Below the pieces are notes generated by a model, which saw nothing but the letters and a program-made list of their open reading frames with translations, was not told the DNA's origin and did not search any database. The position numbers and the translations under genes are program-made. A DNA stretch of 64,000 bases from WTGA01 sp965231865 (GTDB lineage Bacteria; Pseudomonadota; Gammaproteobacteria; Arenicellales; Poriferihabitantaceae). The first letter of the stretch is position 1. The number at the start of each line of letters is the position of its first letter. Below, piece by piece: positions 9,171 to 17,835 of this stretch. The stretch covers positions 1,240,001 to 1,304,000 of the forward strand of contig CBDDOJ010000002.1 of NCBI GenBank assembly GCA_965231865.1. Direction: 5' to 3'.

Positions 9171-9837
9171 TGAGATTGCGCCAGCGCTGGAGGATGACCT
9201 TGACGCTCAATTCATCCCCGAGGTAGTTCCCGTCCTTATCATAAATCTCCATGCGGTCCGGGAGCAGGGTGATGGTGAGTTTTCTCGGCAGAACCAGATT
9301 GTTGACGGTGCGGTATTCCTGGTACTCCACATGCCACATGCCCTGGTTCAGGCTTTTCAGCCTGCCCGCCGCATCAACCCGGATATCCTCGGCTTCGTCG
9401 TTATGCAGTCCCCTGGACCACAGGATCAGTTCATTGAAGGGGACCTGCCAGCCCAGTCGCTGGTACAGCACCTCCGAGGCGGAACGGCCTTCAATGACCC
9501 GGCCCTGGTTGTCCTTGAGCACGGCGGAATCGCTCCCGGCAGTAATCTTGACCCGGCCGCCGCCAAACGGGCCGTACAGATCGATTTTCTGGTTGTCCGG
9601 AAGGTAATTCCATTTCAATGTTGCGGAACCCCCCTTGCCTTTTTTGCCGGTTTTAACGCCTATTTTCCCATGGAGATACCAGCTGGTCAGGGTGGAATTG
9701 ATGGCCTTTTGCCGGTCCCACAATTCCTGGGGATCGGAATGCCCATGCCGGTCCACCAGGGGTGGGCTGCAGGCCGACAGGAGCAGGAGGAGGATTCCGG
9801 GCAGACAGAACCGGGGCGGAGAAAGAAAATATGCCAT
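9160..9837 (-). CDS. lolB: Outer-membrane lipoprotein insertion factor LolB
   Basis: LolB accepts lipoproteins from LolA and inserts them into the outer membrane. Starting at ATG 9837 the protein has 225 residues and a classic lipoprotein signal: a hydrophobic stretch PGILLLLLSAC with the lipobox Cys at residue 23. A longer frame to 9879 would overlap the upstream gene and place 14 extra residues before the signal. The body has the LolB pattern, including WYLHGKIGVKTGKKGKGGSA and WQVPFNELILWSRGL. It lies between the TPR lipoprotein gene and ispE, the usual place. Confidence 0.9.
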   Translation of the reverse strand: MAYFLSPPRFCLPGILLLLLSACSPPLVDRHGHSDPQELWDRQKAINSTLTSWYLHGKIGVKTGKKGKGGSATLKWNYLPDNQKIDLYGPFGGGRVKITAGSDSAVLKDNQGRVIEGRSASEVLYQRLGWQVPFNELILWSRGLHNDEAEDIRVDAAGRLKSLNQGMWHVEYQEYRTVNNLVLPRKLTITLLPDRMEIYDKDGNYLGDELSVKVILQRWRNLIVG

Positions 9838-9866
9838 GATTGCCTGTCCGGTGAATCGGCCCCCAT

Positions 9867-11699
9867 TCAGGCAGGGCACGGGCAGGACAGCAATGAAACA
9901 CTCGAATGTGCGGTTTGGGTCGATGTCGACGGGCGGGAGGACTCCTGGTACACGGAGAAACGCTCAATGGTATCGTCCAGCACCGTGCTGTCCGTCCCCC
10001 ATTCCACCCCTTTTTTCCAGATTTCCCGGGCCTCTTCCCGCTCCCCGGTGATCCACAGAACCTCTCCGAGATGCGCCGCGATGACCGGGTCTTTCTGACC
10101 CTCCAGGGCCTGGCGGAGATAATCCAGTGCGAGTTCATGGTTTCCAAGGCGGAAGTGAACCCATCCCATGCTGTCGAGTATGAAGGGGTTGTCCGGGAGC
10201 AGCGCATGGGCTCTGGAGATCAGGCCCAGGGCTTCATCCAGGCGATCGGTCTTGTCAGCCAGGGTATAGCCCAGGGCGTTGTAGGCATGTGCATTTTCCG
10301 GCTGTAACGCAATCAGCTTGCGCAGGTCCTGTTCAAGCAGGGTCAACAGGCCCAGTTTCTCAGCCAGAAGTCCCCGGCTGTAGAGCAGGTCAGGGTGGTC
10401 AGGATATCGTTCCAACCCTTCATCCAGGGTCCTTTTTGAGCGCTCCAGCTGGTCATCCAGGATCAGGTGCCGATGCTGCTCCAGTATGATCCGGATGGCC
10501 TGTGCATTGCTGGCCGGGTTGATTTGCTGCAGATGGTCCAGGGCAGCCTCCAGGCCATGTTGTACACCGAGAATCTCTGCGAGCTTGACCTGGGCCTCAA
10601 AGTAGTAGGTATCGGAATAGACACCGTAAAGAAGCCGGGTGGCTTCGGCGTAATTTTCCTGTTGAAACGCAATCTCTGCCAGGTGCAGTTTTGCCTGGTC
10701 ATTTTCGGGATCCAGTTCCAGGTAGCGTGACAGGGTTTTTTTGGCTTTCTTCAGGTCTCCCAGTTCCATGTAAAGCAGACCAATGGAAAACAGCGCGGAG
10801 AAGTGATCCGGGTCGGAGGCCAGGATCATCTGGAGATGGGTGAGGGAACGGTCCAGGTCATTCTGTTGCATCAATTCCTGTGCATACTGCAGCCTGAACC
10901 GGTCCTGGCCGGGGTTGGCTTCAAGGTGGCCGATCGCGTATTCCCGCATTTTTCCGGCATCCTCGCCGGACAATACCAGCAGTTTGAAAATGGCCGGGAC
11001 TTCCCAGTCGGGTTTCAACTGCAGGGTTTTGTCGAGCAGGGCGGTGTATTCCTCTGCATGATTCATCCGGGATGCCAGCAACGCAGCGGTGAGCATCAGG
11101 GTCCGGTTGTCCGGGCTTTGGGCCGAAGCGGCCATGAAGTCCGCGTACACAGCGGGATCGTCCTGTTTCGACAACAGGGAGGCAATATCATGAAACACCG
11201 CGATGTCCTCCTCATTCCGGGTAGATGCCAGGTCCACAACCAGGCGCAGTGCGCTGTCCAGATCCCCCTGCTTGAATTGTGTCTGTGCAATGGCCAGCAC
11301 CGCCATGTGGTTTTCGGATTCAAGCTGGTGCAGCAACTGGGCGAGTTCTTCCGCCTGCTGGTATTTTGCATTGTGCATGGCGTACTGGATGGCATTCTTG
11401 ATGAGCCTGGGATCACGGGAGTGATAGGCGGCCCTGGAAAGGGACTCCAGGGCAATCTCTGAATGGTCGCGCTGGGCGGCAATGGATGCCAGCAGGATAT
11501 CGTACAACATTTCGGTGGTTAACCGGGATTCCTCGGTCTTGGGCGGGGGGATGGTCTCCGGTATGTTGCGGGGCGGGGGGGTGACCTGGCAGCCTGCGGC
11601 CAGTGCGAGGCACGCGATAACACAGATGCGGACCGCTGCGGCAGGAATATTCCAGCGCCCCGGCGAAGCGCTCCGGGCAGTGTTGAAGGGAAATGGCAT
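9867..11699 (-). CDS. Tetratricopeptide-repeat lipoprotein
   Basis: A 610-residue protein with a lipoprotein-type signal (IACLALAAGC, lipobox Cys37) followed by a proline-rich linker and many TPR-like helical repeats. Typical repeat pieces are SALFSIGLLYMELGDLKKAKK, YAEATRLLYGVYSDT and AHAYNALGYTLADKTDRLDEA. It corresponds by position to the TPR gene next to lolB and hemA in Pseudomonas. Such proteins usually act as scaffolds in the periplasm or at the outer membrane; the partner is unknown. It is divergent from hemA across 165 bp and 29 bp upstream of lolB. Confidence 0.88.
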   Translation of the reverse strand: MPFPFNTARSASPGRWNIPAAAVRICVIACLALAAGCQVTPPPRNIPETIPPPKTEESRLTTEMLYDILLASIAAQRDHSEIALESLSRAAYHSRDPRLIKNAIQYAMHNAKYQQAEELAQLLHQLESENHMAVLAIAQTQFKQGDLDSALRLVVDLASTRNEEDIAVFHDIASLLSKQDDPAVYADFMAASAQSPDNRTLMLTAALLASRMNHAEEYTALLDKTLQLKPDWEVPAIFKLLVLSGEDAGKMREYAIGHLEANPGQDRFRLQYAQELMQQNDLDRSLTHLQMILASDPDHFSALFSIGLLYMELGDLKKAKKTLSRYLELDPENDQAKLHLAEIAFQQENYAEATRLLYGVYSDTYYFEAQVKLAEILGVQHGLEAALDHLQQINPASNAQAIRIILEQHRHLILDDQLERSKRTLDEGLERYPDHPDLLYSRGLLAEKLGLLTLLEQDLRKLIALQPENAHAYNALGYTLADKTDRLDEALGLISRAHALLPDNPFILDSMGWVHFRLGNHELALDYLRQALEGQKDPVIAAHLGEVLWITGEREEAREIWKKGVEWGTDSTVLDDTIERFSVYQESSRPSTSTQTAHSSVSLLSCPCPA

Positions 11700-11864
11700 G
11701 GATAAAGTCTACCAACTATTTGAGAGTGTTTGCAGGGATTTTATCCGTAAATATCCATATAATAGCGGGTCCCGGCACAAAATTTGAATATGGCACTCCA
11801 GACATCGCATATTTCCGTTTCCCGGAAGTATTTCGAATTCACAGGGTAACCCTGGAAGCGTAGC

Positions 11865-13112
11865 ATGCACCTCCTTGCAGTAGGCTTGAACCATGAAACC
11901 GCACCCATTGAGATGCGTGAAAAAGCCGCTTTTGGTCCCCAGTCCATACAGGGTGCCCTGTCGAATTTGACGGAGAATGCCGGTGTCGCCGAAGCGGCCA
12001 TACTGTCCACCTGCAATCGCACTGAAATCTATTGCGGGCAAAAGAACCCGGACCAGAAGCAGGTGCTGAACTGGTTGGTGGAGTACAACCGGCTGACCCG
12101 AAGCGAATTTGATCGCTGTCTTTATTTTCACCCCAATGAAGCCGCCGTCAAACATGCATTCAGGGTGGCCTCCGGGCTGGATTCCATGATACTGGGAGAA
12201 CCCCAGATCCTGGGTCAGATGAAAGATGCCTTTGAGAAGGCGTCGTATGCCGGGACCACGGGAAAAATACTGAACCGCCTGTTCCAGCATTCGTTCAGCG
12301 TGGCCAAACAGGTCCGGACGGATACGGCGATCGGAGAAAACGCGGTTTCTGCCGCCTATGCGGGGGTCAATCTGGCGAAGCGTGTGTTTACCAGTCTTGC
12401 CGAACAAACTGTCCTGTTAATCGGTGCAGGGGAAACCATTGAACTGGTGGCACGGCATCTTAGGCAAAATTCGGTCAAGGCGATGATTATTGCCAACCGG
12501 TCCATGGACAAAGCCAGGGCCCTGGCCCATGACATGGGCAGTGAGGCCATTACCCTTGGACAGGTTCCGGCAAGAATACACCAGGCGGATATCATCGTCA
12601 CGTCCACAGCCAGTACCCTGCCCATTCTGGGCAAGGGCGCCATTGAGGCGGCACTGAAAAGACGAAAACACAACCCGATGTTTATCCTTGACCTGGCGGT
12701 CCCCAGGGATGTCGAACCGGAAGTCAGGCAGCTCAAGGATGTTTACCTGTATACCGTGGACGACCTGAAGTCGATTATCGACGAGAATCGGGTCATGCGG
12801 GTGCGGGCCGCGGAGCAGGCGGAGAATATCATCGATCTCCAGGTCGTCAAGTTCATGCGCTGGAAGCGGTCCCTGGAATCGGTCCCGGCAATCAGGACAT
12901 TGCGGGAAGGCCTGAATGAACTCGGTCAGCGGGAACTGGAGAATGCATTGAAAAAACTTGAGAAGGGAGCGGACCCGGCGATGGTGCTGGAACAATTCGC
13001 CCGGGACCTGACCAACAAGATTGCCCATCAGCCCAGCCAGGTTCTGAGGCAGGCCGAGATCGAAGGGAACGCAGGGATGGTATCGGCTGCACGCAAGCTG
13101 TTTGGTCTGTAA
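11865..13112 (+). CDS. hemA: Glutamyl-tRNA reductase
   Basis: HemA reduces glutamyl-tRNA to glutamate-1-semialdehyde, the committed step of C5 heme synthesis. The 415-residue protein starts MHLLAVGLNHETAPIEMREK and carries the catalytic Cys50 in LSTCNRTEIYC. The NADPH-binding domain (VLLIGAGETIELVARHL) and the C-terminal dimerisation helix are present. It is followed by prfA and prmC, the standard hemA-prfA-prmC cluster, with a 67-bp gap before prfA. Confidence 0.97.
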   Translation: MHLLAVGLNHETAPIEMREKAAFGPQSIQGALSNLTENAGVAEAAILSTCNRTEIYCGQKNPDQKQVLNWLVEYNRLTRSEFDRCLYFHPNEAAVKHAFRVASGLDSMILGEPQILGQMKDAFEKASYAGTTGKILNRLFQHSFSVAKQVRTDTAIGENAVSAAYAGVNLAKRVFTSLAEQTVLLIGAGETIELVARHLRQNSVKAMIIANRSMDKARALAHDMGSEAITLGQVPARIHQADIIVTSTASTLPILGKGAIEAALKRRKHNPMFILDLAVPRDVEPEVRQLKDVYLYTVDDLKSIIDENRVMRVRAAEQAENIIDLQVVKFMRWKRSLESVPAIRTLREGLNELGQRELENALKKLEKGADPAMVLEQFARDLTNKIAHQPSQVLRQAEIEGNAGMVSAARKLFGL

Positions 13113-13179
13113 CGGTCCGCTGACCGGTACCCGGCGATCATCATCCCCCTCCTTATCCCCCTGTTGATTCAAACCCGCC

Positions 13180-14265
13180 ATGAACCCTTCCACTGAAGAC
13201 AAATTGCGCAGAGTGGCGGAACGCCATGAGGAGTTGAATGTGCTGCTGAGCGATCCGGATACCCTGTCCAATCCGGACCGGTTCAGAAAGCTGTCCATCG
13301 AACTGTCGGACATCGAACCCATTGTCAACCGCTTCGCAAAATACCAGCAGATCAATGATGAAATCGTGGAAACCGGATTGATGCTGGATGACCCGGATCG
13401 CTCCATACGGGAAATGGCCCAGGAGGAATTGCACGGACTGGAGCAGCAGATGGCAGTTTGCCGGGATGCGCTGCAGACCCTGTTGCTGCCCCGGGATCCC
13501 AATGATTCCAGAAATATCTTCCTTGAAATTCGAGCCGGAACCGGTGGCGATGAAGCGGCCATTTTCTCCGGGGACCTGTTCAGGATGTACCATGCGTATG
13601 CGGAAAGCCAGCACTGGAAAGTTGAGGTAATGAGCAGCAGCGAGGGAGAACACGGGGGGTTCAAGGAAATCATCAGCCGGATAGAAGGGACCGGCGCGTA
13701 TTCCCGGTTAAAGTTTGAATCGGGCGCCCACCGCGTGCAGCGGGTTCCCCAGACCGAGTCCCAGGGCCGCATTCATACTTCTGCCTGCACCGTGGCCGTC
13801 ATGCCCGAAGCCGATGAAATGGATGAGATCGAGATCAATGCGGGAGACCTGCGCATCGATACCTTTCGGTCATCCGGTGCCGGCGGACAGCATGTGAACA
13901 AGACAGATTCCGCTATTCGCATCACGCATCTTCCAACCGGCGTTGTGGTGGAATGCCAGGATGAACGGTCCCAGCATAAAAACCGGGCCCGGGCGATGTC
14001 GGCCCTGAAGTCGAGGTTGCTGGAAGCCGAAATGGAAAGACAACGGCAGGAAGAGGCGCATACACGCAAGTCACTGGTCGGCAGTGGTGACCGATCCGAG
14101 CGGATTCGAACGTACAATTTCCCCCAGGGCCGGGTGACGGACCACCGGATTAACCTGACGCTTTACAAGCTGGACGAGATTCTGGCGGGTGCCGTCGACC
14201 AGGTCATCGACCCCCTTGTTGCCGAACGCCAGGCACAGCTTCTTGCTGAATTCGAAAGCAGCTGA
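13180..14265 (+). CDS. prfA: Peptide chain release factor 1
   Basis: RF1 reads UAA and UAG stop codons and triggers peptide release. The 361-residue protein carries the GGQ motif at residues 235-237 in SSGAGGQHVNKTDSAIRI and the codon-reading PxT motif as PQT at 190-192. The downstream prmC product methylates the GGQ glutamine, and the two genes are 20 bp apart. Confidence 0.98.
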   Translation: MNPSTEDKLRRVAERHEELNVLLSDPDTLSNPDRFRKLSIELSDIEPIVNRFAKYQQINDEIVETGLMLDDPDRSIREMAQEELHGLEQQMAVCRDALQTLLLPRDPNDSRNIFLEIRAGTGGDEAAIFSGDLFRMYHAYAESQHWKVEVMSSSEGEHGGFKEIISRIEGTGAYSRLKFESGAHRVQRVPQTESQGRIHTSACTVAVMPEADEMDEIEINAGDLRIDTFRSSGAGGQHVNKTDSAIRITHLPTGVVVECQDERSQHKNRARAMSALKSRLLEAEMERQRQEEAHTRKSLVGSGDRSERIRTYNFPQGRVTDHRINLTLYKLDEILAGAVDQVIDPLVAERQAQLLAEFESS

Positions 14266-14285
14266 CGGGCTCCATCACGGGTGCT

Positions 14286-15188
14286 GTGACACTGAATGAA
14301 CTTCTGTACCGGTTTCGACAGAAAGCCGATGTGGACGGGATTTGTGATCTCGAACTCAGGGTATTGCTCGGGCATGCACTCAACCTTGACCAGGCCGGGC
14401 TGATTGCGCGGTCCGGTTCCCAGTTGGACAGGGATCAGATTGCAGCGTTTACGTCCCTCGTCAACCGTCGAAAAAAGGGGGTGCCGATTGCCTATCTCAC
14501 CGGCACAAGAGAGTTTTGGTCATTGCCGCTGAGGGTGAATCCACAGGTGCTGATTCCCCGGCACCAGACCGAATGTGTGGTGGAACGGGTACTGTTGCAT
14601 GCCCGCAGGGCTTCAGAACCCCGGATACTGGAGCTTGGGACGGGCAGCGGTGCCATCTCTTTTGCCCTGGCATCGGAGTTGCCGTCCAGCCGGATCATCG
14701 CCACCGATATTTCTGCTGATGCACTGGAGGTTGCGGGAATAAACCAGCGCCATCTCGGGCTGAACAATATCCGGTTTGTTCGCAATGACTGGTTTGACGG
14801 GCTGGGTGGCCGGGAATTCAGGGTGATTTGTTCCAATCCTCCCTATATCGATCCGAAAGACCCACACCTGGATTCGGGAGATGTTCGGTTCGAGCCCCGG
14901 GTGGCCCTGGTTGCGGAAAATTCGGGATATGCGAGCCTGAAGCACATCATTGGCACGGCCCCCCGATATCTTTCAGGGGGTGGGTGGGTGGTTCTGGAGC
15001 ATGGTTACCGGCAGGGGGAAAAGGTCAGGGCGATATTCCGTGATTCCGGGTATCGCGAGGTGACCACCCATTTGGACCTTGAGGGAAATGAGCGGGTGAC
15101 CGAGGGCAGGACAATCCCACGGCCACCGCGTAGTGCCCACCGCGGGGGCGCCACGGCCCCCAGAGGGCTAACCCTCTGGGGGCCGTGA
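14286..15188 (+). CDS. prmC: Release-factor glutamine methyltransferase, with an abnormal C-terminal tail
   Basis: PrmC methylates the GGQ glutamine of RF1 and RF2 using S-adenosylmethionine. The GTG start gives 300 residues. The SAM loop ILELGTGSGAISFAL starts near residue 114 and the catalytic NPPY is at 184-187. PrmC proteins usually end just after a motif like GNERVTxGR, which here is reached at about residue 275. After it the frame continues for about 25 residues (PRPPRSAHRGGATAPRG) that run through a perfect 16-bp inverted repeat. This suggests inserted DNA replaced the native stop codon; the catalytic domain looks intact. Confidence 0.93.
   Translation: MTLNELLYRFRQKADVDGICDLELRVLLGHALNLDQAGLIARSGSQLDRDQIAAFTSLVNRRKKGVPIAYLTGTREFWSLPLRVNPQVLIPRHQTECVVERVLLHARRASEPRILELGTGSGAISFALASELPSSRIIATDISADALEVAGINQRHLGLNNIRFVRNDWFDGLGGREFRVICSNPPYIDPKDPHLDSGDVRFEPRVALVAENSGYASLKHIIGTAPRYLSGGGWVVLEHGYRQGEKVRAIFRDSGYREVTTHLDLEGNERVTEGRTIPRPPRSAHRGGATAPRGLTLWGP
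15152..15187 (+). repeat. Perfect 16-bp inverted repeat (hairpin) at the prmC 3' end
   Basis: CACGGCCCCCAGAGGG and its exact reverse complement are separated by CTAA. The stem includes the last codons of prmC and ends one base before the final base of its TGA stop. There is no T-run after the stem, so it is not a typical intrinsic terminator, though it could stop or stabilise the hemA-prfA-prmC transcript. It may instead be a repeat family copy or an element end. Confidence 0.8.
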
Positions 15189-15199
15189 AATGAAGGGTA

Positions 15200-15250
15200 A
15201 AACCGGACAGTTTATTTGCTACTAAACCGGACAGTTCTATTTGCTTCTAA
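15200..15250. repeat. Two direct repeats of about 25 bp upstream of the AAA ATPase gene
   Basis: The unit AAACCGGACAGTT-TATTTGCT occurs twice in direct tandem (15200-15224 and about 15224-15249). The copies differ by one inserted C and one substitution. They lie in the gap between prmC and the AAA ATPase gene. Multiple short repeats of this kind are found at the ends of transposons of the Tn7/Tn402/IS21 type, and they can also be operator sites. No copy was seen beyond the ATPase gene. Confidence 0.75.
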
Positions 15251-15317
15251 CACGTCGTAGTAATGATTTTGACAACGTCATTGATTTGGGGCAGGATGGT
15301 ATGTCTTGGGAGAGAGA

Positions 15318-16511
15318 ATGAGCACCACTAATTTGAAACGCCTGTTTAAGCCCGGCACGGGAGTGGTACCACCGTATCTGGCTGGCCGCAAGGAAGAGCA
15401 GGCCTATTTCCAGGATTGTGTCGATGACCTGAAAGATCGGGAACCTCCCAGTCGGGATTTGATTCTCTACGGTCCCCGGGGCAACGGAAAAACTGCCCTG
15501 CTCAGTTATCTTCGAACCAGGACTCTCCAAAAAGAAACCTCGAAGCTGGATATTCTATGGGTCACTCCAAACGAGATGGGGACCCTGGCCGAGTTAATCG
15601 ACCGCTTGACGGAAGACCATCAGGCATTACGCAAACGGTTCAAATCGGCAGAGTTTTCCGCTGGGGTCGGGCCTTTCCAAGCCAAAACGGAAATGGATTT
15701 GTCCCCGACCTCTGCGACCATCCGAAAACTCCTGTGGGAGAGAAGTCGGGATAAGCCCTTTATTCTGATCATCGATGAAGCCCATCGGTTGAAATCGGCG
15801 GTCGCCGAATCACTGTTGAATGCCAGCCAGGCCGTGCGGTCAGATGGCTGTCCATTTCTGCTGGTGCTGGCCGGCACACCAAACCTTAGAGCCGCGCTGG
15901 GGCAGGCCAATGCCTCGTTCTGGGATCGCAGTGAAATCATTCGATTGGGTCGATTGTCATCGGAAGAAGCCGTCGACGCGCTCACCATCCCATTGCAGGC
16001 AGCAGGTATCACCTTTGCCCCCGGTGTCATTGAGAACGTCGCTAAGCAAACCCACTGTTATCCCTTTTTCACCCAGATCTGGGGGGATTGTCTTGCCCAA
16101 CGGTTACAGCAGACAGGGGAACGGATTATTGCTATGGAGACAGTCAAGGCGGTGCAGCCGATCGTGACCCGCAAGTGTAACGTTATGTATCAGATTCGGC
16201 GCAATGAGATAGAAGAGGCTGGATTGCTATCCGTCGCTGAAAGCATCGCGAATGCATTTGTGCGAGGTGGCATGGTACATTTTCATGAACGCAGCCTGAA
16301 GGAAGCGATTGCACAGGGGATGGTCGACGATGAATCGACCACCGATCAGCATGTTCGGGAAAAGTTAAAACAATTCTCTCATTTGGGTTATGTCTGGCAA
16401 GTGAACGGTGTTTATTACGAGCCTGGCATCCCGAGTCTGATGTCTTACGTCGATACTCTAGCACAGGCGAAAGCTCCACTGTCACTGGCCGAACAAGCCG
16501 AAAAGCGCTGA
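15318..16511 (+). CDS. AAA ATPase of the ORC/TniB-like type
   Basis: A 397-residue P-loop ATPase with Walker A GPRGNGKT (residues 52-59) and Walker B FILIIDEAH (about 148-156). A C-terminal winged-helix-like segment follows (FSHLGYVWQVNGVYYEPGIPSLM). ATG 15318 is chosen over the upstream TTG at 15306 because a GGGAGAGAG ribosome-binding site precedes it. Related ATPases serve as target-selection or regulatory subunits of transposons, or occur alone in mobile DNA. No transposase, TniQ or recombinase gene accompanies it. The two 25-bp direct repeats lie just upstream. The ATPase fold is certain; the function is unknown. Confidence 0.8.
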   Translation: MSTTNLKRLFKPGTGVVPPYLAGRKEEQAYFQDCVDDLKDREPPSRDLILYGPRGNGKTALLSYLRTRTLQKETSKLDILWVTPNEMGTLAELIDRLTEDHQALRKRFKSAEFSAGVGPFQAKTEMDLSPTSATIRKLLWERSRDKPFILIIDEAHRLKSAVAESLLNASQAVRSDGCPFLLVLAGTPNLRAALGQANASFWDRSEIIRLGRLSSEEAVDALTIPLQAAGITFAPGVIENVAKQTHCYPFFTQIWGDCLAQRLQQTGERIIAMETVKAVQPIVTRKCNVMYQIRRNEIEEAGLLSVAESIANAFVRGGMVHFHERSLKEAIAQGMVDDESTTDQHVREKLKQFSHLGYVWQVNGVYYEPGIPSLMSYVDTLAQAKAPLSLAEQAEKR

Positions 16512-16816
16512 GTCAGCAAAAAAGGGGGGGCGACATCTCTCGGGATATCGGACCGGGGTTTCATCCGAACTGGTATGCAATCTTCGGTTGCGACAGACCA
16601 CCGTGCAACAAGGTATTGATCAGACATCTTGCTCAATGAGTCAGGGGGTGGTGGTCAGAAGCCAACGAGAAACCTTAACCATCAGATACAGAAGACCCCC
16701 CAGGTTGCTTAAAAGTAATTGATAGTGATGGCAGGAAAGACAAACCTGCCGGTACGAAAATCTGAAAAAGTCATAAGGATCAAGTCATTGAACTCGAGAA
16801 CGTGATAAGGACGTAG
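16512..16816. other. Intergenic region between the AAA ATPase gene and the broken secreted-protein gene
   Basis: This 305-bp stretch holds no recognisable gene. Near its end a motif resembling GATAAGGA...GTCAT appears twice in imperfect direct copies (about 16770-16820). No clear terminator hairpin with a T-run was seen, although the genes on either side converge here. Confidence 0.4.
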
Positions 16817-17708
16817 TCATCGCCGTATCCTTTCAAAAGGAGAGAATCTGCAGTCGAGATTCACCGGCTGCGCCGCCGTTTCGAGAACCACCCCGGTTCC
16901 GGGCAAGAACGCCAGTATCTTCACCGTATGCATGCCGAGCTTCAGTTCGGGGGCATAGAAGTGCTGGGACACCGGTCCGCAGGCTGCAAATATCCTGTCG
17001 TGACCCGTCCCCAGCCCGCTTCTGCCCGGCAAGACGCTGGAACACATGCTGCCGCTATCATTCCGCCAGATGAATTCATCATCGACAATTGTGAGATACA
17101 ATAACTGCTTCCGCCGCTGTTGCACCTCCTCGCCCAGTACAGCCTTGACATCGGCGTAAGCAACCTCCAACCCCCCGGTGCACGGGACGCCAGCCACCAC
17201 GCTGATATGTTCGGTCGTGACCGGCCCGATGTCCAGGGTAAAAGCGGTTTCCGCCGACAGCCCGGCAGGGCTGGCAGTTATCGTCACCTGTTTGTCTCTG
17301 CCTTCATCCGATCCACGGTCACCGGTAATGCTGTTTCCGGTAAAACGATAAGTCGAACCCATCTTCAGCCCCTCCTGCGGAGCGACAACATAAGCGCCCC
17401 CGAAAGCTTTTACGGAAATCACGTGCTCTGGAAGTTGACGGAACCAACCTTCCTCCAGCAACTCCACCGTAAAGTCAATCGTGCCGGTGATTCCACTGTC
17501 AGGTCCGATATCCATCGCGTACACGCTGACCCCAATGGTGTTGGCTGGCAATGTTCTGTTTTCCCCGCCAAAGAAACCCCACTCGAAAAAAGCGCGTACG
17601 AGCATGCGTGGGTGGGGAGGACGGATAATCCGGTCATGCAGGCAACGACGGCCAGCGATATACACGAGGTTTTCCCGAGCGCTGTCGCGAAAAACCGATG
17701 ACGTGTTA
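16817..17708 (-). pseudogene. Secreted protein gene, frameshifted and cut off at its 5' end by the TnpB element
   Basis: The readable frame (up to 17665) encodes a beta-rich protein of unknown family, with segments such as GITGTIDFTVELLEEGWFRQ and QVTITASPAGLSAETAFTLD. Upstream of a run of six T (minus strand, about 17586-17591) the coding signal moves to another frame. That frame encodes a signal-peptide-like stretch, SLAVVACMTGLSVLPTHACS, so one base is probably missing from the run. The signal frame has no start before the TnpB element. Rejoining the element's flanks supplies an in-frame GTG two codons upstream of the target site. The gene thus looks broken twice. The product was probably exported; its role is unknown. 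Confidence 0.6.
17701..17708. repeat. Left copy of an 8-bp target-site duplication (ACGTGTTA)
   Basis: ACGTGTTA directly precedes the left inverted repeat and recurs exactly at 19099-19106, directly after the right inverted repeat. This is the footprint of a cut-and-paste or replicative DDE transposase making an 8-bp stagger. Confidence 0.85.
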
Positions 17709-17732
17709 GGGAATTATATATTTAACTTGGCA
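17709..17732 (+). repeat. Left terminal inverted repeat of the TnpB element
   Basis: 24-bp terminus that starts GGGAATTATATA and ends TTTAACTTGGCA. It matches the right terminus at 21 of 24 positions when the latter is reverse-complemented. Confidence 0.85.
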
Positions 17733-17835
17733 GACGAAAGATCACATTTCTGCTCATGCATTGACATCTCAGGTTAATGTTGATCTCAGGTATTTATTGC
17801 CCACCAAACCGAATATAACGAGTATAATCGAAGTC

